From: RUG563 sp964423675
GTDB taxonomy: Bacteria; Bacillota; Clostridia; Christensenellales; Aristaeellaceae
Length of the DNA: 64,000 bases
Reading direction: 5' to 3'
Assembly (NCBI GenBank): GCA_964423675.1
Contig: CAYRFP010000002.1
Location: 31,302 to 95,301, forward strand
The translations under genes and the position numbers were made by a program. This document shows, one piece after another, positions 51,339 through 59,323 of this stretch. The notes beneath the pieces were generated by a model that was not told the DNA's origin, did not search any database, and saw only the letters and a program-made list of their open reading frames with translations. Each line of letters opens with the position of its first letter. Positions within the stretch are counted from its first letter, which is position 1.

Positions 51339-52654
51339 CACAATTCCTCCAGATACGGCAGCATGGCCCGCAGAGCCATTGCACGATGGCTTATCCGATT
51401 CTTCTCCTCTGCATTCATTTCCGCAAAGGTTTCGCCGCTCAGGTATTCAAAGTAAGGATCATAGCCAAATCCGCCTTCGCCTCGGGGCGTGAAAGTAATT
51501 ACGCCGGGACATGCGCCCTGAACTGTTTTTACTTCGCCATTGGGCAGCGCCAACGCCATAGCGCAGATGAACTGCGCTGTTCTTTCCGGCGCATCCACAG
51601 CCTGCAGATTCTTGATCAGCAGAGCGTTGTTGGCCGCATCATCGCCGTGGCGGCCCGCATACCGGGCAGAGCGCACGCCAGGGGCGCCGTTTAGTGCGTC
51701 CACGGCTAGGCCACTGTCATCGCCCAGAGCGCAAAGGCCGGTGGCGCGGGCAACGGTTTGGGCTTTGATCCGGGCGTTGTCAGCAAAGGTTTCGCCGTTT
51801 TCATCTATTTCATCCGTGAATCCCGCTTCGTTCATGGAAATAACTCGCACGTGGCCATCCAGCATGGCGGAGATTTCCTGAATTTTATGGGCGTTATTGC
51901 TAGCAATGACCACCGTGCGCTGGGGGGCGATCACCTGGGCGGCATCGCCCAGCGCGTTGCGCTGAAGCGCATGCAGTTCACGAATGCCCCTTTCGCCCAG
52001 CGCCAGCAGCGCGTTTAGTTCGGCTCGGGTAAAGGCGCGGCCTTCCCCGGTGCCCTGCAATTCAATAAACGCCCCCTGCTCATCCATCACGAAATTCATA
52101 TCGGTCTGAGCGGTGCTGTCTTCCACATAACAAAGATCCAGGCAGGGTGTATCGCTCACCACACCGGCGCTGACCGCAGCGATCTGATGAATGATGGGCG
52201 ATTCCTTCAGCTTGCCCTGGCGCAGCAGCTTATCCACGGCGCAACAAAGCGCCACGAATCCGCCGGTAATGGACGCAGTACGGGTGCCGCCGTCAGCTTC
52301 AAGCACATCGCAGTCAATGGTGATAGTGCGCTCGCCAAGAAAACGGCGATCCACGGCCTGCCGCAGCGCCCGGCCGATCAGGCGGCTGATTTCCACGCTG
52401 CGGCCATCCTTTTTTATGCCGTCTCGCGCCTTGCGCCGACCTGTGGAAGCGGGAAGCAAGGCGTATTCTGCCGTGACCCAGCCCAGCCCCTGGCCGCGCA
52501 GGAAGGGCGGAACGCTTTCTTCTACGGATGCGGTGCAGATCACGCGGGTGCCGCCGCAGCGGATCAGGCAGCTGCCATCAGCCGTGCGCACGAACCCTGT
52601 CTGCATTTCGCAGGGACGCAATTCATCGGGCTTTCGTTGGTCTTGACGATCCAT
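51338..52654 (-). CDS. rph-rdgB: Ribonuclease PH fused to RdgB (dITP/XTP pyrophosphatase)
   Basis: One continuous 438-residue frame. Residues 1-240 are RNase PH, a phosphate-dependent 3' exonuclease that trims tRNA: GFVRTADGSCLIRCGGTRVICTAS (in parts), GRSVEISRLIGRALRQAVD, CDVLEADGGTRTASITGG. Residues about 248-438 are RdgB/HAM1, which hydrolyses dITP and XTP: ASNNAHKIQEI near 253, GDDSGLAVDALNGAPGV, GGFGYDPYF and the ending SHRAMAL. The two act on unrelated substrates, so the join may serve only co-expression. The fusion also occurs in other Firmicutes as I recall. AAGGAGG precedes ATG 52654. Confidence 0.93.
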   Translation of the reverse strand: MDRQDQRKPDELRPCEMQTGFVRTADGSCLIRCGGTRVICTASVEESVPPFLRGQGLGWVTAEYALLPASTGRRKARDGIKKDGRSVEISRLIGRALRQAVDRRFLGERTITIDCDVLEADGGTRTASITGGFVALCCAVDKLLRQGKLKESPIIHQIAAVSAGVVSDTPCLDLCYVEDSTAQTDMNFVMDEQGAFIELQGTGEGRAFTRAELNALLALGERGIRELHALQRNALGDAAQVIAPQRTVVIASNNAHKIQEISAMLDGHVRVISMNEAGFTDEIDENGETFADNARIKAQTVARATGLCALGDDSGLAVDALNGAPGVRSARYAGRHGDDAANNALLIKNLQAVDAPERTAQFICAMALALPNGEVKTVQGACPGVITFTPRGEGGFGYDPYFEYLSGETFAEMNAEEKNRISHRAMALRAMLPYLEEL

Positions 52655-52697
52655 ATCGTTTTCCTCCTTTGGAAATGGGGCAGCGCGCCCCGCAGTT

Positions 52698-53528
52698 TTA
52701 TTCAGAAAAGGGGCTCTGGCTTGGCTCGTTTTTTTGATGATAGCGCGGTCCCAGCGCGGCATAGCGACGGGTGATCCATTTGCAGATGCCGTCCAGGCCG
52801 GGATAGATCATACGCTCGGAGATGTTAATGTAATCCAGCTTATCACGGATTTCCAGCTTCACGGCGGCAGGAATTATGATTCGCCGGAAGCGGGCGACTG
52901 TGCCGGGAAGTGCGTCCAGCGTAACCGCCGGATCGCTGCATACAGAAAAAAGGGCATACTGGTTGGCAATACGGTTTACTGCAGATGCTGGTTCAAAAAA
53001 GAAAGCGAAGGGCTCGGAAGAGATGGCCTGAAGCGCCTCAAAGCTATCTCCAACGCGATCCAGCATTTCCATTGTGAAGATGTTTCCCCGTTCCGCTTGC
53101 AGCATGGTCTTGAGCGCCGTGGGAAGTTGCCGATTCATTTGATCGATTTGAACACACCAGATGATACCGTCCCGGTCGTAGGTCTCCTGGTCTTCTGTGG
53201 CAAAATGCGCGGCGACCAGGGGCGAATAAGTCCAATCCAATAGCCTGGTGGGCAGGCCGTATTGCTGCGCCATAGCCAGCATCTGCCAGAAGGAGGAAAC
53301 CTGCTGCAAATCCGCATAGCCGTATTTGCGGAAGGAGCGCAGCATCTGCCGCTCCAGCGTCATATCATGGGCGCAGGCGCGGTTCAGGGAAGGCACCAGC
53401 CCCCAGTTGGCATCTGCCATGCCGCGATACACCCGGTTATCCCGATAGCGGAGAATATCCGCATCCCATACGCCGTCGAAAATAGCGTGCTGCAATTCGT
53501 CCCAATTGTGAATGATGATATCCTGCAT
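52698..53528 (-). CDS. FRG-domain protein
   Basis: The 276-residue product carries an FRG domain: RYRDNRVYRGMADANWGLVPSLNR near residue 25-45 (in parts, with YRG), AMAQQYGLPTRLLDWTYSP near 90, and AAHFA. The function of FRG domains is unknown; they occur alone, in phage-defence islands and in toxin-like proteins, and the Y.G..Q..(L/P)...R pattern has been compared to nucleotide-binding folds. This one has no partner domain and lies among housekeeping genes. Start ATG 53528 follows AAGGATG; ATG 53537 is possible. Divergent from queH. Confidence 0.8.
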   Translation of the reverse strand: MQDIIIHNWDELQHAIFDGVWDADILRYRDNRVYRGMADANWGLVPSLNRACAHDMTLERQMLRSFRKYGYADLQQVSSFWQMLAMAQQYGLPTRLLDWTYSPLVAAHFATEDQETYDRDGIIWCVQIDQMNRQLPTALKTMLQAERGNIFTMEMLDRVGDSFEALQAISSEPFAFFFEPASAVNRIANQYALFSVCSDPAVTLDALPGTVARFRRIIIPAAVKLEIRDKLDYINISERMIYPGLDGICKWITRRYAALGPRYHQKNEPSQSPFSE

Positions 53529-53555
53529 TCCATTCATCCTTTTATTGACGCAGTG

Positions 53556-53564
53556 TGGTATAAT
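53556..53564 (+). promoter_or_regulatory. Extended -10 of queH
   Basis: TGGTATAAT, 32 bases before the queH ATG. TTGACG at 53545-53550 is only eight bases upstream and so is not its -35. Confidence 0.5.
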
Positions 53565-53595
53565 GAAGAAAACAAGCCGGACGGAGGAGAGAAAC

Positions 53596-54225
53596 ATGCT
53601 GCGGAATTACCAGCGGGAAATGGAGGCGGAAATCGAATCCCTAATGGGGAGCAGACCCACGCTGCTTTTGCATAGCTGTTGCGGGCCCTGTTCCAGCGCC
53701 GTGATCGAACGGCTTTGCCAGCATTTCCAGGTGACCGTTTATTATTACAACCCCAATATTGAGCCGGAAGCGGAATATCGCCATCGGCTGGCCGAGCAGG
53801 AGCGGCTGTTGAATCTGCTTCCGGGCGGCGTGCAAATGCTCTCCTGCGATTACGACCATGCTGCTTTCGCCGCCTTTGCCGAAGAAATGGCCCAGGAGCC
53901 AGAAGGGGGCAAGCGCTGCCTGCGTTGTTTTGAGCTGCGGCTTTGGCAGACGGCGCGGGCCGCCGCAGAACAGGGCTACGCATATTTTACCACAACTTTA
54001 TCCGTTAGTCCGCATAAAAATGCTGAAATTCTCAATCGAATCGGCCAGGCAGCGGGGGAAAAGTATGGGGTGAAATATCTCATGGCGGATTTCAAAAAGA
54101 AAAATGGCTATCTGCGTTCGCTGCAATTGTCTAAGGAATATGGGCTTTATCGCCAGGATTACTGCGGATGCCTATACAGCAAACGTCCGGAGCCTATGGA
54201 CGCGGAGCCGCCGAAGCAGCCATAA
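53596..54225 (+). CDS. queH: Epoxyqueuosine reductase QueH
   Basis: QueH performs the last step of queuosine synthesis for tRNA, with an iron-sulfur cluster, and replaces QueG in many anaerobes. The 209-residue product shows LLLHSCCGPCSSAVIE near residue 20, YYYNPNIEPEAEY, GGKRCLRCFELRL near 98, and a terminal DYCGCLYS. The paired CC, CxxC and CxC sites fit the cluster and disulfide described for QueH. GGAGGAGAG precedes ATG 53596. Its 3' end overlaps the convergent fusion gene by 32 bases. Confidence 0.93.
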   Translation: MLRNYQREMEAEIESLMGSRPTLLLHSCCGPCSSAVIERLCQHFQVTVYYYNPNIEPEAEYRHRLAEQERLLNLLPGGVQMLSCDYDHAAFAAFAEEMAQEPEGGKRCLRCFELRLWQTARAAAEQGYAYFTTTLSVSPHKNAEILNRIGQAAGEKYGVKYLMADFKKKNGYLRSLQLSKEYGLYRQDYCGCLYSKRPEPMDAEPPKQP

Positions 54226-55363
54226 CGGCTTGCATGGCCTGACTGCTAAGCGAAATTTCCCCGGTGCGCAGAACTGTAGTCCTTCCGTTTTCTTCCACGA
54301 TCAATCCTCCGTCATCCGCCACTCCTGTTACGCAGGCGTGTTTTTCCTGCCCATTTTGCTGATAGGAAATATCCCGGCCAATGAGCGGCATGCGCCGCCG
54401 ATACTCATTCAGCAGCGTGGGCTGGGCTAAATGCGCCATGCCGTCCAGCATCCGCCGGGTGATGGCAGCGGCCAACTGCCCCCGAAGAATATCCCGATTC
54501 AGCGCGCCTGCAACGCCTGCTTCAGGGGGGAATCCGCCGGATGGCGTGCGCACATTCACGCCGATTCCCACGGCCACTTGATTGCCCACCGCTTCGGCCA
54601 GAATGCCGCAGACTTTTTGCCCGCCGATAAAAATATCGTTAACCCACTTGATTTGGGGTGACAGATCGGTCAAATCCTCGATGGCCTGACAAACAGACAC
54701 GGCGGCCAGCAGCGTCAGCCGTGTTGCATCAGCAAAGATTTCGGGGCGCAGAAGCAGCGTCATATACAGCCCAGTTCTCTCGGGAGAAATGAAAACGCGA
54801 CCCAGCCGTCCCCGTCCCGCCGTTTGCTTTTCGGCAAGAAACAAATAAGGCGCGGAGATTTCTCCGGAACGGGCAGCCTCCTTCACCCAGCGATTGGTAG
54901 AATCTGTAGCGGACACGGCAGAAAAAGGAAGCGCTTGATGGGAATCCAGCCAAAGCCGCAGGCAAGGCTCGGTCATCGAAAGCTTGTCCAGCGCTTGCAA
55001 TAGCTGCGAAACGCAAAGAGCGTATGCCGAGTCCCCACCGCCATAGGGATCCGGGATTTCCGGGGAGAGAAGCTGGATTTTTCCCTGCGCGCGGGGATAT
55101 TGCGCTGCGATGGCCTGAGCCTGGGCGGCCGTCATGGGGCAGATGATCTGAGAAGTGTCAATCAGTTCGTCGGTTAAAGGCTGCGCTCGATGGTTTCTAA
55201 GATCACAGCCGTGCATCGCAGCGGCTCGCTGCGCTTCGGGCGTGGCAGGAGCGCCAGTCCAGGCGCAAAGCCCTGCAGAGGCGCAGATTAGGCCCAGCTT
55301 GTCGCCCAGTGCTTGCGCCAGGGGGCTTCGGCAGGTGTTTCCGGAGCAGACGAACAGAATCAT
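54194..55363 (-). CDS. LMW phosphatase (protein-arginine-phosphatase-like) fused to biotin-protein ligase
   Basis: A single 389-residue frame. Residues 1-128 are a low-molecular-weight phosphatase: VCSGNTCRSPLAQAL near residue 5 (C-x5-R) and DPYGGGDSAY near 105 with the general acid Asp. The Thr in GNTCRS is the residue that, in Bacillus YwlE, sets specificity for phospho-arginine rather than tyrosine. From about 130 the protein is BirA: AVSATDSTNRWVKE, QTAGRGRLGRVF near 183, KWVNDIFIGGQKVCGIL near 241, and a C-terminal repressor-like cap, without an N-terminal DNA-binding domain. KWVND replaces the usual KWPND. The gene ends in TAG at 54194, one of two TAG stops in the window. AAGGAGGG precedes ATG 55363. 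An internal ATG at 54976 could give free BirA. Confidence 0.9.
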   Translation of the reverse strand: MILFVCSGNTCRSPLAQALGDKLGLICASAGLCAWTGAPATPEAQRAAAMHGCDLRNHRAQPLTDELIDTSQIICPMTAAQAQAIAAQYPRAQGKIQLLSPEIPDPYGGGDSAYALCVSQLLQALDKLSMTEPCLRLWLDSHQALPFSAVSATDSTNRWVKEAARSGEISAPYLFLAEKQTAGRGRLGRVFISPERTGLYMTLLLRPEIFADATRLTLLAAVSVCQAIEDLTDLSPQIKWVNDIFIGGQKVCGILAEAVGNQVAVGIGVNVRTPSGGFPPEAGVAGALNRDILRGQLAAAITRRMLDGMAHLAQPTLLNEYRRRMPLIGRDISYQQNGQEKHACVTGVADDGGLIVEENGRTTVLRTGEISLSSQAMQAVMAASAAPRP

Positions 55364-55400
55364 AGGCCCTCCTTCAGGCAGAACGAAATATATCGCTTTC

Positions 55401-55430
55401 ATTATACCACGCCTTTCGCGATTGGGGCAA
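55401..55430 (-). promoter_or_regulatory. Promoter of the phosphatase-biotin ligase gene
   Basis: Minus strand TTGCCC (55430-55425), 18 bases, TATAAT (55406-55401), the latter in extended form TGGTATAAT, 38 bases before the start. Confidence 0.6.
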
Positions 55431-55528
55431 CACTTATCGCATTTTCCAGGAAAACGCGGATCAACGCGCGGATATGCCGTCCGGAAAAAGAAAATTTCAA
55501 AAAAAGAGAAAAATCCACGGAAAAACCC

Positions 55529-55557
55529 TTGCACTTTTTCCTGGACTATGATAAAAT
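55529..55557 (+). promoter_or_regulatory. Promoter of rpsT
   Basis: TTGCAC (55529-55534), 17 bases, TAAAAT (55552-55557), 48 bases before the start codon. Confidence 0.7.
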
Positions 55558-55604
55558 AACCCTTGCTGATTATCAGCTGAGAATTACCGAGGAGGTGAAG
55601 GAAG

Positions 55605-55874
55605 TTGCCGAACATCAAGTCCGCCATGAAGCGTGTGAAGGTGAGCAAAAAGAAGAACCTGCGGAATCGTATGGTGAAGACGGGCGTTAAGACTGCCATC
55701 AAGAAATATCAGGTCGCTCTGATCGAGGGCGTCGCCCCCGCCAGTGCGCAACTGAGCGCCACCACCTCCGCTATTGATAAAGCGGTCACCAAGGGCGTCA
55801 TGCATAAGAACACCGCCAACCGCAAAAAGGCTCGTCTGGCCAAGGCTCTGAACAAGGCCAGCGTGAATGCGTAA
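55605..55874 (+). CDS. rpsT: 30S ribosomal protein S20 (TTG start)
   Basis: bS20 binds 16S rRNA early in assembly. The 89-residue product reads PNIKSAMKRVKVSKKKNLRNR at the start and HKNTANRKKARLAKALNK at the end, as expected. The only start with the family N-terminus is TTG 55605, six bases after GGAGGTGA. In E. coli rpsT also starts with UUG, which takes part in autogenous control, so the weak start may be kept for regulation. Own promoter and terminator. Confidence 0.97.
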   Translation: MPNIKSAMKRVKVSKKKNLRNRMVKTGVKTAIKKYQVALIEGVAPASAQLSATTSAIDKAVTKGVMHKNTANRKKARLAKALNKASVNA

Positions 55875-55940
55875 ATAACGCGCGGCATGGTAAGCGCCGA
55901 TAAAACGGCGTGACGTGCAGAAAGCATTGCTTTCATAAAG

Positions 55941-55966
55941 CGGCAGGGTTTCCTGCCGTTTTTTTG
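55941..55966 (+). terminator. Terminator of rpsT
   Basis: CGGCAGG (55941-55947) pairs with CCTGCCG (55952-55958), loop GTTT(T), followed by TTTTTTT. The rest of the 327-base gap to 56202 holds a promoter region only. Confidence 0.88.
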
Positions 55967-56123
55967 TGCCCGAAAAAGGGATTTTTTCGCTGCGGAACGA
56001 AGATGCAGGAAACAGACAGAATGCGCTTGTTTTTCACCTCGGACGATTTTGCCACGCGGCTGCAATTTTCTTCTGAAACGCGGGAAACCATGCGCAGATT
56101 AACATTTTTTAAACAAAAAACAG

Positions 56124-56152
56124 ACAAAATGCAAATAGCCTTTCGTTATAAT
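56124..56152 (+). promoter_or_regulatory. Promoter of the first membrane gene with candidate response-regulator site
   Basis: TATAAT at 56147-56152 with the 12-mer ACAAAATGCAAA at 56124-56135, eleven bases upstream. The same 12-mer stands at the same distance before the response-regulator promoter. It takes the place of a -35, as expected for an activator site. Confidence 0.6.
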
Positions 56153-56201
56153 ACCAACCGTAGCTTGCCAAGAGCAGGCGCAGGAAAGGATAAGAAGAAC
56201 A

Positions 56202-56573
56202 ATGACGAAGAAGAATTTTCTGTTTCTGGTATGGAGCATAATGGGAGGGCTGCTGTTTGCGTTGGGGATGTGCATGTGTTTGCTGCCGGAATGGAACGCG
56301 TTTGTGCCCGGGGTGGCTATGACGGCGGTGGGCGCAGCGGCGTTGCTGGCCCTGGGGCTGGCGAAGTGGATCAGCGCAGGCAAGCCGACGAAGAAGATCG
56401 ACGGCCGTAAGGTCGGCAAAGTGGCATATTGCATTGCGGCTGTTCTGGTGCTGGGCACGGGCATGGCGATGATTATGGCCTTTGACGGATTGCTGCTTCC
56501 GGGCATCGTCGTGGGCATTGCAGGTATTTTGCTGGGTCTGGGCGCTATTCCGCTGATCAAGGGCCTACACTGA
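56202..56573 (+). CDS. Small membrane protein with two copies of a GM...PG hairpin repeat
   Basis: The 123-residue product has four membrane segments arranged as two hairpins. Each hairpin contains LGxGMxxxx(x)..LxPGxxxGxxGxxL: GLLFALGMCMCLLPEWNAFVPG (in parts) near 15-40 and LVLGTGMAMIMAFDGLLLPG near 80-100. The short hydrophilic loop between is GKPTKKIDGRKVGK. The same hairpin occurs once in the protein at 59316. AAAGGA precedes ATG 56202. I do not know the function. Its place, next to a two-component system and under the same 12-mer, suggests it is a target of that system. Confidence 0.8.
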   Translation: MTKKNFLFLVWSIMGGLLFALGMCMCLLPEWNAFVPGVAMTAVGAAALLALGLAKWISAGKPTKKIDGRKVGKVAYCIAAVLVLGTGMAMIMAFDGLLLPGIVVGIAGILLGLGAIPLIKGLH

Positions 56574-56635
56574 GGAAAAACAAACCGATTTTTCCTATGC
56601 GCAGCCTCCGTCCTAAAAAAAGAACCCCTGCGCTA

Positions 56636-56664
56636 ACAAAATGCAAACAATTTTATGGTACAAT
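56636..56664 (+). promoter_or_regulatory. Promoter of the two-component system with the same 12-mer
   Basis: ACAAAATGCAAA at 56636-56647, eleven bases, TACAAT at 56659-56664 in extended form TGGTACAAT. Match and spacing equal those at 56124-56152. Confidence 0.6.
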
Positions 56665-56687
56665 AGGACGGAAGGGAGGCGAGGGGC

Positions 56688-57359
56688 ATGTTTAAGATTC
56701 TGGTTGTGGAGGATGACAGTGCCCTCAACCGCACGGTTTGCGCGTTTCTGGATCAGTCTGGCTATGAAACAACGGGCTGCCTGAACGCACAGGAAGCGTA
56801 TGACGCACTATATGACACGGTGTTTGATCTGATCGTATCCGATGTGATGATGCCGAAAATTGATGGCTTCGAATTTGCTAAGAATGTGCGGGCGCTTAAC
56901 GAGAATATACCAATCCTGTTTATGACGGCGCGGGATGATATTGCTTCCAAACAGCGGGGCTTTTGGCTTGGCGTTGATGATTATATGGTCAAGCCCATTG
57001 ATTTGGACGAATTGTTTCTGCGCATCGGCGCGCTTTTGCGAAGGGCGAAGATTGCTTCCAGCCATCGGCTGGAGGTGGGCAGCTTTACCATGGATGCGCA
57101 GGAGCATGCTGCTGCGTTGAACGGCGAGGAAATTCCAATGACGGTGCGGGAATTCAATATCCTTTACAAGCTGCTTTCCTATCCGAAAAAGACCTTTACC
57201 CGCCAGCAGCTGATGGACGAATTCTGGGACGCGGATTCGGAAGCTGCTCCCCGCGCGGTGGATGTGTATATGACCAAGCTGCGCGCCAAGCTGGCGGATT
57301 GCGAGGATTTTGAAATCAGGACGGTGCACGGCCTGGGTTATAAGGCGGTACTGAAATGA
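56688..57359 (+). CDS. OmpR-family response regulator
   Basis: The 223-residue product has a receiver domain (1-120) with VVEDDSAL, phospho-acceptor Asp in LIVSDVMMP near residue 51, the Thr in MTARDD and Lys in VKPIDLDEL, and a winged-helix domain (about 127-223) with MTVREFNILYKLLSYP, FTRQQLMDEFWD and RTVHGLGYK. Such regulators bind direct repeats near the -35. Its stop overlaps the kinase start (ATGA). Its own promoter carries the 12-mer also found before the membrane gene at 56202, so autoregulation is likely. Confidence 0.96.
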   Translation: MFKILVVEDDSALNRTVCAFLDQSGYETTGCLNAQEAYDALYDTVFDLIVSDVMMPKIDGFEFAKNVRALNENIPILFMTARDDIASKQRGFWLGVDDYMVKPIDLDELFLRIGALLRRAKIASSHRLEVGSFTMDAQEHAAALNGEEIPMTVREFNILYKLLSYPKKTFTRQQLMDEFWDADSEAAPRAVDVYMTKLRAKLADCEDFEIRTVHGLGYKAVLK

Positions 57360-58432
57360 AGAAGGAAGATGCGTGGAGCCGGATTATTCGAGCGGTCTGT
57401 CGTTACCTGTTGTTTTTTGTGCTGGTAGCGTTTGTGACAAGCTGCTGCATGCTTCTTTTTGTTTCTACCTTGACGCGGAGCATGGGGCTGACCTTGACGG
57501 CAGAAAACCTAAACAGCGCAGCCAAGCTGACCTTCGGCAACGTAATTCTGCTGAGCCTTCTTTTTACAGGCCTGTATGGATTACGCAAGAAGCTGACTGT
57601 GAAAAAAAACGTGCAGCAGATCATGGAAGGGGCGGAAAAGATGATGCGGGGGGATTTCTCCGTTCGTATTTCTTATCCCTTGCGGCTTTGGGGAGACGAA
57701 ACGTTTCATGCCATTATCGATTGCCTGAATCGGATGGCCCAGGAGCTTTCCGGCGTGGAAACCCTGCGGACGGATTTCATCTCCAATGTCTCCCATGAGA
57801 TGAAAACGCCGCTGACCGTAATTCAGAATTATGCGACGCTGCTGCAAACGCCGGAGCTGCCAGAGGAAAAACAGCTGGAATATGCCCGGAACATTGCCGA
57901 TCAATCCCACAGGCTGGCGGCCATGGTGACCAATATTTTAAAGCTGAGCAAGCTAGAAAATCAGCAGATTTTTTCCAAGCCCCAGGAATACAATCTGAGC
58001 GAGCAGCTTTGCCAGACACTGTTGCAGTTTGAAAATGTATGGGAGCAGGGAAATATCGAAATCGAAACGGATATTGCCGATTCGATCCATGTCTGCGTCG
58101 ATCCGGAGCTGATGGCGCTGGTCTGGAGCAATTTGCTGTCCAACGCCTTCAAGTTTACACCAAGCGGAGGAACGGTCAGCGTGGCGCTGGCGGCGACGGA
58201 GGAATATGCGACGGTGACGGTACGGGATACGGGCTGCGGCATGACAGCTGAGACGGGGGCGCACATTTTTGAAAAATTCTATCAGGGTGATGCATCCCAT
58301 GCTGCGCAGGGGAACGGACTGGGGCTGGCGCTGGTGAAGCGGGTGGTGGATATTCTCCATGCCGAGATCAGCGTGGAGAGCGTACTGGGCGAGGGCAGCG
58401 CGTTTACAGTTCGAATCAGGAGGATGGCATGA
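57356..58432 (+). CDS. Sensor histidine kinase
   Basis: The 358-residue product has two membrane segments (about 17-37 and 61-78) with a short outside loop of about 22 residues, so it most likely senses a signal in the membrane or through a partner protein. A HAMP-like linker follows, then the H box FISNVSHEMKTPLTVIQNY with His near 148, the N box WSNLLSNAFKFTPSGG, the G1 box VRDTGCGM, F box FEKFYQGD and G2 GNGLGLALVKRVV. Cognate to the regulator just upstream. The small outside loop resembles kinases that act with a transporter or small membrane protein, and three such proteins flank it. Confidence 0.96.
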   Translation: MKKEDAWSRIIRAVCRYLLFFVLVAFVTSCCMLLFVSTLTRSMGLTLTAENLNSAAKLTFGNVILLSLLFTGLYGLRKKLTVKKNVQQIMEGAEKMMRGDFSVRISYPLRLWGDETFHAIIDCLNRMAQELSGVETLRTDFISNVSHEMKTPLTVIQNYATLLQTPELPEEKQLEYARNIADQSHRLAAMVTNILKLSKLENQQIFSKPQEYNLSEQLCQTLLQFENVWEQGNIEIETDIADSIHVCVDPELMALVWSNLLSNAFKFTPSGGTVSVALAATEEYATVTVRDTGCGMTAETGAHIFEKFYQGDASHAAQGNGLGLALVKRVVDILHAEISVESVLGEGSAFTVRIRRMA

Positions 58433-59323
58433 ATGGGAAAAAAGATCGCCAGACGGATTCTGTTTCCGCATTCCGCATTGGTGGCGCTATTGGCGTTGTG
58501 CGCCGCCGTTGGATTGGTTTATGCTTTTCTGACACTGGATAGCCGCCATCCGTTTAGCATTGCCATCTATGCGCTATCGTTTTATGCGCTGATGCTTGTT
58601 GTCTTGCGGGTGCCCCAAATGATGGCCGCTGTGCGGAATTTTCGCCGGGAGAATCGCTATTATCTGCGCTATACGTCGGATGTTCAGTTGCGGATGAAGT
58701 TGTCTCTTTTCGGCGGCTTTGCTTACAACGCCGTCTATGCCGCGTTTCAGCTTGCGCTGGGCATCGCGCATCATTCGGCATGGTTTTATGCGCTGACGGG
58801 TTATTATGCACTGCTGGCCAGCCTACGGCTGATGCTGGGGAAGCATGTGAGGGTCTGCGAACCTGGCAGGGAGATGCGGAGCGAATGGCAAAAATATCGG
58901 CTGTGCGGCTTGGGGCTTTTGCTGATGAATTTGGCGCTGGCGGTGATTATGATTCATTTTGTGCGTCGCCCTCGCCCGATGCGGCATCACGAAATCACGG
59001 TTATTGCCATGGCCGCCTATGCCTTTGGCGCGCTGGCGTTGGCTATCATTAATCTGGTTCGCTATCGCCGCTATGCAAGTCCGGTCTGTTCGGCAGCTAA
59101 GGCATTGTCACTGGCAGCGGCGGCGGTATCTATGCTTTCTTTGGAAAATGCTATGCTGACCACTTTTTCTAAAGAAAACCAATATCTGTTCCAACAGATC
59201 ATGCTGGGCGCAAGCGGCGCGGGCGTTTCGCTGCTGATTCTTGGCATGGCGTATTACATGATTATGCACGCATCCAGAAAACTGAAAGAACCATTGCAAG
59301 CAGGAGGAAAAGAAAATGAGTGA
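58433..59323 (+). CDS. Multi-pass membrane protein of the two-component locus, unknown
   Basis: The 296-residue product has about eight membrane segments (starting near residues 13, 43, 85, 108, 150, 185, 215 and 255). Between helices 2 and 3 lies RRENRYYLRYTSDVQLRMK, a basic cytoplasmic loop. I do not recognise the family, though proteins like it follow two-component systems in some Clostridia. The ATG directly follows the kinase stop, so it is co-translated. It could be the sensor partner of the kinase, whose own outside loop is tiny. Confidence 0.75.
   Translation: MGKKIARRILFPHSALVALLALCAAVGLVYAFLTLDSRHPFSIAIYALSFYALMLVVLRVPQMMAAVRNFRRENRYYLRYTSDVQLRMKLSLFGGFAYNAVYAAFQLALGIAHHSAWFYALTGYYALLASLRLMLGKHVRVCEPGREMRSEWQKYRLCGLGLLLMNLALAVIMIHFVRRPRPMRHHEITVIAMAAYAFGALALAIINLVRYRRYASPVCSAAKALSLAAAAVSMLSLENAMLTTFSKENQYLFQQIMLGASGAGVSLLILGMAYYMIMHASRKLKEPLQAGGKENE

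Noticed and set aside
53545..53564. TTGACG and TATAAT as a standard promoter for queH
   Set aside because: They are eight bases apart, too close for SigA; the extended -10 is the better explanation.
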